Shown: positions 46,502 to 56,680, counted from the stretch's first letter. The stretch is 64,000 nt of DNA from an uncultured Clostridia bacterium (GCA_934167175.1 CAKPKF010000005.1:1-64000); one strand, 5' to 3'. A program made the numbers and translations. Notes: generated from the sequence alone by a model not told the origin.

Positions 46502-49500
46502 ATGTATTTAAAAAGATTAGAGTTACAAGGATTTAAATCATTTGCAGATAAAACGGTATTAGAGTTTAGACCAGGAATTACAAGTGTTATTGGACCAAAC
46601 GGTTCAGGAAAAAGTAATATTTCAGATAGTATTAGATGGGTATTAGGTGAGCAAAGCATGAAGTCACTAAGAGGAGCTAAGTCAGAAGATATTATTTTTG
46701 CTGGAACTCAAAATAGAAAGTCACTAGGATTTGCAGAGGCATCAATTATAATAGATAATTCAGATGGTAAATTGCCAATAGAATTTTCAGAAGTAACAGT
46801 TACAAGAAAAATATATAGAAGTGGGGAATCTGGATATTTTATAAATAAAGCCCCATGTAGATTAAAAGATATTTTAGAACTATTTATGGATACAGGTATA
46901 GGAAAAGACGGGTATTCTATAATAGGTCAAGGAAAGATAGACGAAATATTAAGTAATAAATCTGAAGATAGAAGACACATATTTGAAGAAGCATCTGGAA
47001 TTGTAAAATACAGAGTAAGAAAGGCAGAGTCTGAAAAAAAATTAGAACATACAAAATTAAATCTATTAAGAATAAATGATATTTTAGCGGAAATAGAAAA
47101 TAACATAGAGCCATTAAAAATTCAATCAGAAAAAGCAAAAAAATTCTTAGATTTAAGAGAAGAATTAAAAAGCATAGAAATTGGTTTATTTATGACTAAT
47201 ATAGAATTGTATAAAGAAAAATTAGAAAAAATAGTAATGGATGAAGATATATTAAAATCTCAAAATGAAGATGCAGAAAAAAAACAAGAAGAAATAAAAT
47301 CAATAAAAGAAAAATTAAAATCAGAAATAGATAATATAACTGAAAATATTGAGCAAATACAAAATATAGGATTTGAAAGCCAGAAAGATATAGAAAAATT
47401 AAATTCTCAAATAAGTGTTGCAAAAGAAAGGATTACGAATAATAAAGAGAATTTTACAAGATATTCTAATGAAATAGAAGAAATAAAATTAAGAATAAAT
47501 GATTTAAAAGAAGAAGAAAAACAAAAATTAGAGAAGAAAGAAAGGCTTACTCAGAATAAAGAAAAATTTGTAAAAGAATTAGAAGAAAAAGAAAAAGAAA
47601 TGAATGAATTATCATCAAAATTAACAAGCAAAGAGTTAGAAATAGAAGATAAAAAGAAAAATGTAGAAAACAAAATCGATAAAAAATATGAAATACAATC
47701 AGACATAAATGCTAGTAATATAAATAACGAAAATTTAGTAAAAAGAGATAAATTAATAAATGAAGAATTGCAATCAACAATTTCGGAAGTAGATAGTATA
47801 AGAATAACAAAAGAAGAAATATCAAAAGAATTTTATGAAATAGAATCTAATAAAAATAAAATAGAAAAAGAACTAGAAAAAGCAACAGAAAATAAAAATA
47901 ATTGCGTGAAAAAAATAAAAGACTATGAAGATGAGATAAATAGAAAGTCTCAGGAATTAAGAATTAAAGATGCTAGATGCAAATTTTTAATAGAAACAGA
48001 AAAAGAAAAGGAAGGATATATAAGAAGTGTAAAATCTTTACTTATAGATTGCGAAAAAGATGAGAATCTGAGAAAAGGAGTGCATGGAGTATTAGCAAAT
48101 TTAATAACAGTGCCCAAACAATATGAAACTGCTATAGAAATGTGTTTAGGTTCTGCATTACAAAACATAGTTACAGATAATGAAGAAGTTGCAAAAAAAT
48201 TAATAGAACATCTAAGACAAAATAAATTAGGCAGAGCCTCTTTTTTGCCAATATCTTCAATAAAATCAAATAAAACAGAAAAAATACCTAAAGGTACAAA
48301 TGGAATAATAGGGATAGCGGCAAATTTAATAAAAACAGATAAAAAATATGAACAAATAATTTATAATTTATTAGGTAGAACTATTATTGTTGAAAATATG
48401 GATGATGCAATAAATTTCTCAAGACAAAATAAAAATATGTTTAGAATAGTGACAATAAAAGGAGATATAATAAATCAATCTGGAGGAATAACTGGAGGTT
48501 CTGTTGCAAATAAAACTGTAAACATTTTAGGTAGAAGCCGAGAAATACAAAGTTTAGAAAAAGAATTAAGTGAATTAAAAAGTACAATAAAAAATATAGA
48601 AATAGAAAAGGAAAAATATACAGAAAGCATAAAATCAATATTAGAAAATGTAGAAATACTAGAAAAAAAATCACAAAGTATAGAGATAAATTACGCTACT
48701 GAAAAACAAAAACTATTGTCAATAGAAGAAAATTTAAATAAAGAAGAAATAAAAATAGAAAAATTGAAGAATGATAAAGAAAAAATACAATTACAGATAA
48801 AAGACAATATAGATAAGAAAAAAGAATTGGAAAAAGAAGAAGAAAACATAGCAAAAGAAATAGAAATAATTAATAATGAAATTGAAGAGTTTGCTAAATT
48901 AAATAAAGACAACCAAAAATATATAGATGATTTAAATACTGATATAACAAATTTAAGAATATCTGTATCTTCTTTTGATGAAAGTGAAGCTTCTATAGAA
49001 GAAATTTCACAAAGAATAAAACAAGAAATTCAAAACAATGAGTTAAATATAAAAAATAAAGAAGATGGAAAAAATGACATAATACAAAATAATTTTAATT
49101 TAGAAGAAGAAATTAGAACAACTAACGAGAAAATAGAAAAAATAAAATATGAAGTAGAAAATAGTGGAACAAAAATAGGAGAATTAAAAAATTCTAGAAT
49201 ACAAAAAAATGAAAAATTAAATAGTATAGAAGAAGAAATATCAAGTCAATTTAAAGTAATTGAAGATTTAAAAGAACAAATTGTAAAAATAGAAGTAAAG
49301 AAAACAAAAATAGAACAAGACTTAGAAGATATAATAAATAAAATGTGGGACGAATATGAGTTAACACCAAATACCCAAGTAGAATATAAAAAACCAGAAA
49401 ATATACAAACAACACAAAAAGAAGTTAATTATTTAAGAACACAAATTAAAGATTTAGGAAGCATAAATATAGATTCTATAGAAGAATATAAGCAAACAAA

Positions 49501-50044
49501 AGAAAGATATGACTTTATGTGTGAACAAAGATTAGATTTAGAAAATACAAGCAATAAATTAAGAAAAATAATAAACGATATGACATCTACGATGAAAGAG
49601 CAATTTAAACAACAATTTGAAATAATAAATAAGAACTTTGGTGAAGTATTTGCAGAACTGTTTGGTGGAGGAAAAGCAGAACTTATATTAACAGATGAAG
49701 AAAATATATTAGAATGTGGAATAGATATAAGGGTTCAACCACCTGGTAAAAAATTGCAAAATATGATGCTTTTATCTGGAGGAGAAAAGGCTTTTACTGC
49801 TATAGCTTTATTATTTGCAATATTAAAAATAAATCCATCACCATTCTGTGTACTAGATGAAATAGAAGCAGCATTAGATGATGTTAATGTATACAGATTT
49901 GCAGAATACTTGAAAAAATTCACAAAAGAGACGCAATTTTTAGTAATAACACATAGAAAAGGCACAATGGAAGCTGCAGATACAGTATATGGTATTACAA
50001 TGCAAGAAAATGGTATAAGTAAAATGTTATCGATTCGAGTATAA
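46502..50044 (+). CDS. smc: chromosome segregation ATPase SMC
   Basis: 1180 residues, full length. Walker A VIGPNGSGKSNISDSIRWVLG is near residue 27 (segments IGPNGSGKSN), followed by a long coiled coil. The hinge is near 520-630 (GVHGVLANLI, GSALQNIVTD, GGITGG), and a second coiled coil leads to the ABC signature LLSGGEKAFTAIALLFAI and Walker B PFCVLDEIEAALDD. It condenses and organises newly replicated chromosome arms with ScpA/ScpB, which are not in the window. No frame break occurs despite its length. Ribosome binding site AAAGGATGG precedes ATG 46502. Confidence 0.96.
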   Translation: MYLKRLELQGFKSFADKTVLEFRPGITSVIGPNGSGKSNISDSIRWVLGEQSMKSLRGAKSEDIIFAGTQNRKSLGFAEASIIIDNSDGKLPIEFSEVTVTRKIYRSGESGYFINKAPCRLKDILELFMDTGIGKDGYSIIGQGKIDEILSNKSEDRRHIFEEASGIVKYRVRKAESEKKLEHTKLNLLRINDILAEIENNIEPLKIQSEKAKKFLDLREELKSIEIGLFMTNIELYKEKLEKIVMDEDILKSQNEDAEKKQEEIKSIKEKLKSEIDNITENIEQIQNIGFESQKDIEKLNSQISVAKERITNNKENFTRYSNEIEEIKLRINDLKEEEKQKLEKKERLTQNKEKFVKELEEKEKEMNELSSKLTSKELEIEDKKKNVENKIDKKYEIQSDINASNINNENLVKRDKLINEELQSTISEVDSIRITKEEISKEFYEIESNKNKIEKELEKATENKNNCVKKIKDYEDEINRKSQELRIKDARCKFLIETEKEKEGYIRSVKSLLIDCEKDENLRKGVHGVLANLITVPKQYETAIEMCLGSALQNIVTDNEEVAKKLIEHLRQNKLGRASFLPISSIKSNKTEKIPKGTNGIIGIAANLIKTDKKYEQIIYNLLGRTIIVENMDDAINFSRQNKNMFRIVTIKGDIINQSGGITGGSVANKTVNILGRSREIQSLEKELSELKSTIKNIEIEKEKYTESIKSILENVEILEKKSQSIEINYATEKQKLLSIEENLNKEEIKIEKLKNDKEKIQLQIKDNIDKKKELEKEEENIAKEIEIINNEIEEFAKLNKDNQKYIDDLNTDITNLRISVSSFDESEASIEEISQRIKQEIQNNELNIKNKEDGKNDIIQNNFNLEEEIRTTNEKIEKIKYEVENSGTKIGELKNSRIQKNEKLNSIEEEISSQFKVIEDLKEQIVKIEVKKTKIEQDLEDIINKMWDEYELTPNTQVEYKKPENIQTTQKEVNYLRTQIKDLGSINIDSIEEYKQTKERYDFMCEQRLDLENTSNKLRKIINDMTSTMKEQFKQQFEIINKNFGEVFAELFGGGKAELILTDEENILECGIDIRVQPPGKKLQNMMLLSGGEKAFTAIALLFAILKINPSPFCVLDEIEAALDDVNVYRFAEYLKKFTKETQFLVITHRKGTMEAADTVYGITMQENGISKMLSIRV

Positions 50045-50051
50045 TATTAAT

Positions 50052-50092
50052 CAATGTGGTCAAGATAATTAAAAGAAATTTTGACCACATTG
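50052..50092 (+). terminator. terminator-like hairpin after smc
   Basis: 12-bp perfect stem CAATGTGGTCAA / TTGACCACATTG with a 17-base loop; no long T run. Confidence 0.55.
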
Positions 50093-50104
50093 AAAAATTA
50101 ACTA

Positions 50105-50133
50105 TTGACAAGTATATAAAAAAAGAATATAAT
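50105..50133 (+). promoter_or_regulatory. perfect-consensus sigma-A promoter of tRNA-Lys
   Basis: TTGACA (50105-50110), exactly 17 bases, TATAAT (50128-50133), 13 bases before the tRNA. Confidence 0.9.
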
Positions 50134-50146
50134 GAATAAGTCAAAT

Positions 50147-50222
50147 GGGTTATTAGCTCAGTTGGTAGAGCAGCAGACTCTTAATCTGAAGGTCCGGGGT
50201 TCGACCCCCCGATGACCCACCA
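50147..50222 (+). tRNA. tRNA-Lys, anticodon CUU
   Basis: 76 nucleotides including an encoded CCA end. The acceptor stem is GGGTTAT / ATGACCC, the D arm TAGCTCAGTTGGTAGAGCA, and the anticodon loop CTCTTAA with anticodon CTT, which reads AAG. The T loop is GGTTCGACCCC-like (TTCGACC). It is the only tRNA gene I see in the window; no glycine or arginine tRNA is present here. Confidence 0.95.
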
Positions 50223-50258
50223 AAGCATTGAATTATTTTTAATAGTTCAATGCTTTTT
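50222..50258 (+). terminator. terminator of tRNA-Lys
   Basis: AAAGCATTGAA / TTCAATGCTTT, 13-base loop, then T. Starts at the last base of the CCA end. Confidence 0.8.
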
Positions 50259-50364
50259 CTATTAAAAATAATTTATTGTTTTAATTTATAAATTATATTG
50301 AAAAATATTATTTGTTAGATTATAATGTAAAATATTGATAAATACAAAAGAAAGGGGGAATTTT

Positions 50365-51333
50365 ATGTCAAAAGTAAAACAACTTTTTTTACTTTGTATA
50401 CTTGTTATTTTTAGTATAATAAGTATATCTCCAATAAGTTTCGCCTCAGTAAAAGTAACAGATGAAAACTTAAAATCTGCACTACAAAAAATCGCAGATA
50501 CAGCAAAAGCTCAAATAAATGTAGCAAATAACAAAATAACAATAACTTCATCAGAAGGTGTAACTTCAACAATAAATTATGATTTAACTAATAAACCTAC
50601 ATTTTGGTGTGAATTTGAAGCAAAACAAGGAATGAATTATGATGAATTTGAAGAAAAATCATCTGAAGGTTTGTCAACAATGTTGGGCTATGCAGCTGTA
50701 GCTAATGTCGAGGGGACAGAGATAGAAGATGCTATGACTTATTTCGGGTTATGCCTAATTGGAGGAGCAATGTCAAATGGTAAGGAAACTAAATATGTAG
50801 TATATGATGATACTGCAGGAGAAGAAGCTCCAACATCTAATGGAGTAAAAGCAATAAAAAAATCTGAATTTGGAAATTATGTAATGGAATATGTAAATGC
50901 ATTATATGAGGCAAAAAGTACTTTTAATGATTCAGAATATTTAAATACTTTTGAACTTTCATCTGAAAAAAAAGATACAACAGATACATCTTGTAAAATA
51001 GTAACAACACTAACAGTTAATGTTGATGCAGATTTTACTAAAATTAAGGAATTAATAAAAGAAAATAAATCTACTGGAGATGGAAATGGAGCCAGTGAGA
51101 ACAATGGTAGCGAAAACGCATGGACATCCAATGGAGCACAAAGCAATAATTTATCAAGTAGTAATAATAGCACTAATGTAAAGAAAACATCAAATACAAA
51201 GAGTTTACCTAAAACGGACTTACCAAAAGCAGGGAATAAAGATGCTATAATATTAATTGCTACAATAATTGTATTTGTTGCTTTAGCAATAATTTTAGCA
51301 TTAAAAAATAAAGATTATAAAGATGTAAAATAA
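50365..51333 (+). CDS. secreted protein with C-terminal wall-sorting-like signal
   Basis: About 322 residues. A signal peptide (VKQLFLLCILVIFSIISISP, cut near SFA) leads into a soluble domain of unknown function that is rich in Asn, Glu and Ser. A low-complexity Ser/Asn linker (near 250-285) follows. The C terminus has SLPKTDLPKAGNKD, a hydrophobic helix (AIILIATIIVFVALAIILAL) and a basic tail (KNKDYKDVK). LPKTD or LPKAG could be a sortase motif, so cell-wall anchoring is likely. ATG 50365 has GAAAGGGGG upstream and a proper signal peptide; an in-frame ATG at 50335 lacks both. Confidence 0.78.
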   Translation: MSKVKQLFLLCILVIFSIISISPISFASVKVTDENLKSALQKIADTAKAQINVANNKITITSSEGVTSTINYDLTNKPTFWCEFEAKQGMNYDEFEEKSSEGLSTMLGYAAVANVEGTEIEDAMTYFGLCLIGGAMSNGKETKYVVYDDTAGEEAPTSNGVKAIKKSEFGNYVMEYVNALYEAKSTFNDSEYLNTFELSSEKKDTTDTSCKIVTTLTVNVDADFTKIKELIKENKSTGDGNGASENNGSENAWTSNGAQSNNLSSSNNSTNVKKTSNTKSLPKTDLPKAGNKDAIILIATIIVFVALAIILALKNKDYKDVK

Positions 51334-51347
51334 AAAAGTATATAAAA

Positions 51348-51386
51348 AACAATATAGATTTATTGAAAGATCTATATTGTTTTTTT
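51348..51386 (+). terminator. intrinsic terminator
   Basis: 12-bp stem AACAATATAGAT / ATCTATATTGTT, 10-base loop, then seven T. Confidence 0.88.
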
Positions 51387-51421
51387 GTGCTCAAAATTAA
51401 TAAATATAAAAAAATTATTGA

Positions 51422-51456
51422 ATGTCACTTAGATGTCACTATTGTTATTTTATAAT
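51422..51456 (+). promoter_or_regulatory. promoter with a tandem direct repeat, probable response-regulator site
   Basis: ATGTCACT occurs twice, at 51422-51429 and 51433-51440, eleven bases apart (one helical turn), followed by TATAAT (51451-51456). The repeats lie where the -35 region would be, and no good -35 is present. This is the layout of an OmpR-family activator site. The adjacent operon encodes such a regulator. Confidence 0.55.
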
Positions 51457-51485
51457 ATGACAGAGAAAAGAAAGGAGATTTTTAT

Positions 51486-52164
51486 ATGGAAATATTAAGA
51501 GTGGAAAATCTATGTAAACAGTATGGTAAAGGGGATAATGTAGTAAACGCACTAAAAAATGTATCATTTAGCGTAGAAAAAGGAGAATTTGTAGCAATAG
51601 TGGGAGCGTCACGGAAGTGGAAAATCAACATTATTACATTTAATAGGAGGAGTTGACAGACCAACAAGTGGCAAAGTTTTTATAGATGGAAAGGACATTT
51701 ATAAGTTTAATGATGATCAACTTGCAATTTTTAGAAGGAGGCAAGTTGGATTGATATATCAATTTTATAATTTGATACCAATACTAAATGTAGAAGAAAA
51801 TATAACATTACCGTTAAAATTAGACAATAGAGAAGTAAGTACGCAAAAATTAAATGAAATTATAAAAACTTTAGGATTAGAAAAAAGAAGAAAACACTTA
51901 CCAAATGAACTATCAGGAGGGCAACAGCAAAGAACATCTATTGCAAGAAGTATGATTACAAGTCCTGCAATAATCTTAGCTGATGAGCCAACAGGAAATT
52001 TAGATTCAAAATCCAGTGACGAAATTGTTGAATTATTAAAAAAATCAAATAGAGATTATAAACAAACTATAATAATGATTACACATAATTTAGAAATAGC
52101 AAAAGAAGCAGATAGAATTATAAAAATTGAAGATGGTAAATTGGTAGAGGAAGGAATGTGGTAA
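51486..52164 (+). CDS. ABC transporter ATPase (MacB/LolD-like), with +1 recoding at CGG
   Basis: 225 residues after bridging the shift. It powers the FtsX-type permease encoded directly after it. The break is inside Walker A: zero frame AIVGAS-CGG-AAG, +1 frame AIVGAS-GSGKSTLLHL, restoring the invariant GxSGSGKST. Downstream are RRRQVGLIYQFYNLIP (Q-loop), LSGGQQQRTSIARS (signature) and ILADEPTGNLDS (Walker B and D-loop). Without the shift no P-loop would exist and the first frame would give a short peptide. Ribosome binding site AAAGGAG before ATG 51486. Operon: ATPase, permease, response regulator, sensor kinase, as in BceAB- or Vex-type antimicrobial-peptide resistance systems; substrate inferred only. 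Confidence 0.85.
51612..51615 (+). other. +1 recoding site CGGA (Gly) in an ABC ATPase Walker A motif
   Basis: Zero frame TCA-CGG-AAG-TGG; restored frame TCA-(C)-GGA-AGT-GGA-AAA, encoding S-G-S-G-K. The shift falls between two codons of the most constrained motif in the protein. Confidence 0.88.
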
Positions 52165-52167
52165 AAT

Positions 52168-54744
52168 ATGAATATTCTTAAACAGGTATCAATAAGAAAC
52201 TTAAAATTGAATAAAAAAAGAACAATAAGCACAATTATTGGAATAATTCTGTCATGTGCACTAATATGTGCAGTAGCAACTATGGTAACAAGTCTTCAAG
52301 AAACACTTATTCAACAATCAATAAGTAAAAGAGGATATTATCATTTAAAATTAATTGGAGTTAATGAAAATGATATAAATACATTAAAAAATAATAGGAA
52401 TATAAAAGAAATAAAAGAAATAAATCAAATAGGATATGGCCTTTTTGATAGTACTAAAAAAGAAACTACTCCATATTTAAAATTATATTCAATGAATAAT
52501 TCTGAATTTAATGACTTAAAATTAAATTTAATGGAAGGAAGATTTCCAACTAACAGCAATGAAATAATTATTAGTGAAAGTGTCGTAAAAAATAGTAATG
52601 AAAAATACAAAATAGGAGATAAAATAAAAATAGAAGTAGGAGAAAGAAAAACACTGGATGGCAGTAACTTAAATTTTACCCCATACACTGAAGAAGAGGA
52701 AAAATTAGTAGATACAGAAAAATATGAATTTACAATAGTAGGAATAATTGAAAGACCATATGTAAGCTTTGAAGAACGTAGTGACCCTGGATATACAATA
52801 ATTACAACAAATTTAAGTAAAAATAATAAAGAGGCATATATAGTATTAAAAAATCCAAAAGATTATAAAAATGAAATTGCTAATATTTTAGGTATATCAA
52901 GTTATGATGAACTAGATGATGAAAAAATGGACATAAATAAATTAAAATACAAAAATTATTCAATAAACACAAGCCTTTTAAAATGGGAAGCATTTGCTTT
53001 TAGTAATGAAACAGTTTCGATGTTGTATTCAGTAGCAGGGGTAGTTATATTTATTATAATTGTTACAAGTATATTTTGTATTAAAAATTCTTTTGCAATA
53101 GCAACTACAGAAAAAATGAAAATGTATGGAATGCTGGCAAGTGTGGGAGCAACAAAAAAACAAATAAGAAAAAATGTAATATTTGAGTGCTTAATACTAG
53201 GCATAATAGCTATACCATTAGGAATAATATCTGGGATTTGTGCAGTATATATACTTATGAAAATTGTAAATAGCTTGGTTGGTAGTTTTTTATTTGACGG
53301 AATAGATGGAGTTGTGGTTAAAATATCATTTATTCCTATTGCAATATCTATAATATTAGGATTTGTAACAATTTATTTATCAGCATTAAGCTCTGCTAGA
53401 AAAGCAAGCAAAGTAACTCCGATAGAAGCACTAAGAAATTCTGATAATATAAAAATAAAGGCTAAAAAACTAAAAGTTCCAAAAATAATTTCAAAATTAT
53501 TTAAAGAGGGAGGAGAACTTGCTTATAAAAATTTAAAAAGAAGTAAGAAAAAATACAAAACTACAGTAATATCTCTTTCAGTAAGTATATTTATTTTTAT
53601 ATCAATGAATAGTTTTCTAACTAATGCATTAGATTTAACAAACGATTTTTACAAAGAATATGACTATAATGTATCAATATTTTGTAATTACAGAGATGTG
53701 GATAAAGAAAAAGTTTTAAAAGAAATAAAAAACTTAAATTACATTGATCAAATATACATATTATATAAGACAAAAGATAATTTAAAAATAAGTGATTTAA
53801 GTAAAGTTAATCAATTAGATGGTGTTGAATTAGATAAAATTGAATATTATGATGAAAACGGAAATTTTATATCTATTGGAGAGGAAAGAGTGTCAACATT
53901 AAATTTAGTTGCATTAGATAATGATTCTTTTGTAAAATATGCAAAGAAAATAGGTGAAAATTATGAAAAAGTTAAGAACACAGGAATTTTATGTAACAAT
54001 TATTTAGAATCTAACCAAAACGGAAAAATAAGAGATGTAGATATATATAAATATAAAGTTGGAGATACAATTGCTGGTAAAATTAAAAATAAAAATACTG
54101 AATTTAAAGTTGGGGCTATAACTAAAATTAGACCATATGGTATGGAAAACACATACTCTTCAGGTGGATTTTTAGTAGTAAATAAAGATGCTTTCAAAGA
54201 AATAAAATTTGAGGTTAGTACAATTTCAATTCAATCAAGTAATGCAGATGAATTAACAAATGAAATAGAAAACAAAAATATGGGAATAGAATACTCAAAT
54301 TATGAAGAATATGCTAGGCAAAATAATGCTATGTCATTAATTATAAAAATATTTTTATATGGATTTATAAGTGTGATTACATTAATAGGTGTAACAAATA
54401 TTTTTAATACGATTACATCAAATATGGAGTTAAGACAAAAAGAATTTGCAATGCTAAAAAGTATTGGAATGACAAAAAAAGAATTTAACAGAATGATTAA
54501 TTTAGAAACTATCTTTTATAGTACAAAGTCATTAGTATATGGTATAATATTAGGATTAATCGGAAATTATGTACTAAATATGGCTTTTTCAGAAAAAATA
54601 GAAAAAAGTATTTATATTCCAATTAAACCAATTACTATTTCTATTATAGGAGTATTTATTTTAGTATTTATTATAATGAGATATTCTATTAAAAAAATAA
54701 ATAAACAAAATACAATAGAAACTATAAGAAAAGAAAATATATAA
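52168..54744 (+). CDS. FtsX/MacB-type ABC transporter permease
   Basis: 858 residues. Membrane helices are near the N terminus (about 19-40), around 290-410 (three helices including VVIFIIIVTSIFCI), then a helix near 470 and a second block near 725-850. This is the two-FtsX-domain layout with a large extracytoplasmic region between. Sequence features include MYGMLASVGATKKQIRKN and MLKSIGMTKKEFNRM, the FtsX-domain motif present twice. It pairs with the ATPase upstream (4 bases after its stop) and a two-component system downstream, suggesting it exports or expels an antimicrobial compound. The substrate is unknown. Confidence 0.85.
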   Translation: MNILKQVSIRNLKLNKKRTISTIIGIILSCALICAVATMVTSLQETLIQQSISKRGYYHLKLIGVNENDINTLKNNRNIKEIKEINQIGYGLFDSTKKETTPYLKLYSMNNSEFNDLKLNLMEGRFPTNSNEIIISESVVKNSNEKYKIGDKIKIEVGERKTLDGSNLNFTPYTEEEEKLVDTEKYEFTIVGIIERPYVSFEERSDPGYTIITTNLSKNNKEAYIVLKNPKDYKNEIANILGISSYDELDDEKMDINKLKYKNYSINTSLLKWEAFAFSNETVSMLYSVAGVVIFIIIVTSIFCIKNSFAIATTEKMKMYGMLASVGATKKQIRKNVIFECLILGIIAIPLGIISGICAVYILMKIVNSLVGSFLFDGIDGVVVKISFIPIAISIILGFVTIYLSALSSARKASKVTPIEALRNSDNIKIKAKKLKVPKIISKLFKEGGELAYKNLKRSKKKYKTTVISLSVSIFIFISMNSFLTNALDLTNDFYKEYDYNVSIFCNYRDVDKEKVLKEIKNLNYIDQIYILYKTKDNLKISDLSKVNQLDGVELDKIEYYDENGNFISIGEERVSTLNLVALDNDSFVKYAKKIGENYEKVKNTGILCNNYLESNQNGKIRDVDIYKYKVGDTIAGKIKNKNTEFKVGAITKIRPYGMENTYSSGGFLVVNKDAFKEIKFEVSTISIQSSNADELTNEIENKNMGIEYSNYEEYARQNNAMSLIIKIFLYGFISVITLIGVTNIFNTITSNMELRQKEFAMLKSIGMTKKEFNRMINLETIFYSTKSLVYGIILGLIGNYVLNMAFSEKIEKSIYIPIKPITISIIGVFILVFIIMRYSIKKINKQNTIETIRKENI

Positions 54745-54746
54745 AA

Positions 54747-54773
54747 ACGAGGGGCTAGAATAGTCCCTTGTTT
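54747..54773 (+). terminator. hairpin between permease and response regulator
   Basis: AACGAGGGGCTA / TAGTCCCTTGTT with G-U pairs and a 3-base loop; possible partial terminator inside the operon. Confidence 0.5.
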
Positions 54774-54802
54774 CATGATAAAATACTTATGGAGGAAGGA
54801 AT

Positions 54803-55456
54803 ATGCAAATTTTATTAATAGAAGATAATGAAATACTTGCTAAAGGTTTGAAATATTCATTGGAACAAAATAAATACAAAATAATTCATGCAAAAAATGT
54901 TAAAGAAACATTGAATATTATACAAAAAGAGAAAATAGATTTTATAATCTTAGATATAGCATTACCAGATGGGAATGGGTTTGATTTATATAAAGAACAT
55001 ATAAAAAGCAGAAAAATAACAACAATATTTCTTACTGCTAAAGATGATGAAGATGATATAGTAAAAGGGTTAGAATTAGGAGCAGAAGATTATATAACAA
55101 AACCGTTTGGGGTAAAGGAGCTATTAGCAAGAATAAATAGAATTGTTTTAAGACAACAAAAAAATACAATCATACATGTAAAAAATATTAGTTTTGACAT
55201 GGATAAAATGGAGGTATATAGAGATAATCAAAAAATTGATTTTACAAGTTTAGAATTAAAAATATTAAATTTATTATTTTTAAATATAAATAAAGTTGTC
55301 ACTAGAAATAGTATTATTGATAAAATATGGGATTGGACAGGAAATGATGTAAATGACAATACAGTTACAGTATATTTAAAAAGAATAAGAGAAAAATTAA
55401 AAACTAATATTATTATAACAATAAAAGGAATTGGATATAGAATTGATAAAGGATGA
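54803..55456 (+). CDS. OmpR-family response regulator
   Basis: 217 residues, all in one frame. The receiver has LIEDNE, phospho-acceptor Asp in IILDIALPDG, TAKD and the complete GLELGAEDYITKPF loop, the same loop that is interrupted in walR. The winged helix has FTSLELKILNLLF and TVTVYLKRIREKL, ending IKGIGYRID. It likely binds the ATGTCACT direct repeats upstream of the ABC genes. The stop overlaps the kinase start (ATGA), so both are translated together. Confidence 0.9.
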   Translation: MQILLIEDNEILAKGLKYSLEQNKYKIIHAKNVKETLNIIQKEKIDFIILDIALPDGNGFDLYKEHIKSRKITTIFLTAKDDEDDIVKGLELGAEDYITKPFGVKELLARINRIVLRQQKNTIIHVKNISFDMDKMEVYRDNQKIDFTSLELKILNLLFLNINKVVTRNSIIDKIWDWTGNDVNDNTVTVYLKRIREKLKTNIIITIKGIGYRIDKG

Positions 55457-56680
55457 AATTAAATATGAAAAATAAAAATAGCTTAAAAAAAACATTTATT
55501 ATAATAGGAATAATTGTTTTTATATTTCTAAATTTATTTGCAATTATATTATATAAACAATATAATATATATACTAAAAATTATAATAAAAAAATAAATA
55601 GTATACTTGGAATAATAATAGAAAAATATCCTAATATAGAAAAAAATGATTTGATTTCAATATTAAATACTGAAAATGAAAGCAAATATGAAATATTAAA
55701 AGAATATGGAATTAACATAGAAAAAGATTCAGCCATATTAGAAAATGATAAAGAATTTGTGTTCTTTTTTATTATAAATATTATTTTGTTTATTATTGCT
55801 ATAACAACGGTAATAACAATATTTATTTTTTATAATTATAACAAAAATAAAAAAATAAAAGAAATAACTAATTATATAGAAGAATTAAATAAAAAGAATT
55901 ATAAATTACATATAGAAGATAATTCAGAAGATGAATTGTCAATATTAAAAAATGAATTATATAAAATAACAGTAATGTTAAAAGAAACAGCAGAAAATTC
56001 AATAAAAGATAAAATGAATTTAAAAAATTCGCTTTCAGATATATCACACCAATTAAAAACACCAATTACATCTATACTAATTATGCTGGATAATATTTTA
56101 GACAATAAAGATATGTCTGAAAATGTAAGAAATGAATTTATACAAGATATAAAAAGAGAAATAATTAATATCAAATTTTTGGTTGAATCAATATTAAAAT
56201 TATCTAAATTAGATAGCAACTCAGTTAATTTCATAAAGAAAAAAGTAATGATAGAAGAAATAATATCAGAATCAGAAAAAAATGTCTCAATAATAAGCGA
56301 ATTAAAAAATATAAAAATAAATATTGAAGGAGATAAAACAAATGAAATAATATGTGATTTAAAATGGCAAGTAGAAGCAATAACTAATATACTAAAAAAT
56401 TGCATAGAACATTCAGAAAAAAACGGAATGATAGATGTAAAATATGAACAAAATAGTTTATATACAAAAATAGAAATTCAAGATTATGGATGTGGAATAG
56501 AAAAAAGTGATTTACCACATATATTTGAAAGATTTTATAAAGGAAAAAATTCATCAAGTGAAAGTATTCGGAATAGGATTAGCATTATCAAAATCAATAA
56601 TAGAAAGCAATAATGGATATATAAATGTAGATTCAAAAATAGGAAAAGGAACAAAATTCACAATAAAATATTTAAAATAA
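55453..56680 (+). CDS. sensor histidine kinase, with +1 recoding at CGG
   Basis: 408 residues after bridging the shift. Two membrane helices (about 13-32 and 98-122) flank an extracellular loop. HisKA follows, with the phospho-accepting His near 199 (SDISHQLKTPITSI), then HATPase with ILKNCIEHS (N-box), QDYGCGI (G1) and IFERFYKG (F-box). At the G2 box the frame breaks: zero frame SESI-CGG-AAT-AGG, +1 frame SESI-GIGLALSKSIIESN. The family motif G-x-G-L-x-L is restored only by the shift. The restored frame ends TAA at 56678 with the usual C-terminal strand GTKFTIKY. Without it the kinase lacks its last ATP-lid element. Overlaps the regulator gene by ATGA. Confidence 0.87.
56569..56572 (+). other. 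+1 recoding site CGGA (Gly) in the histidine kinase G2 box
   Basis: Zero frame ATT-CGG-AAT-AGG; restored frame ATT-(C)-GGA-ATA-GGA-TTA, encoding I-G-I-G-L. Confidence 0.85.
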
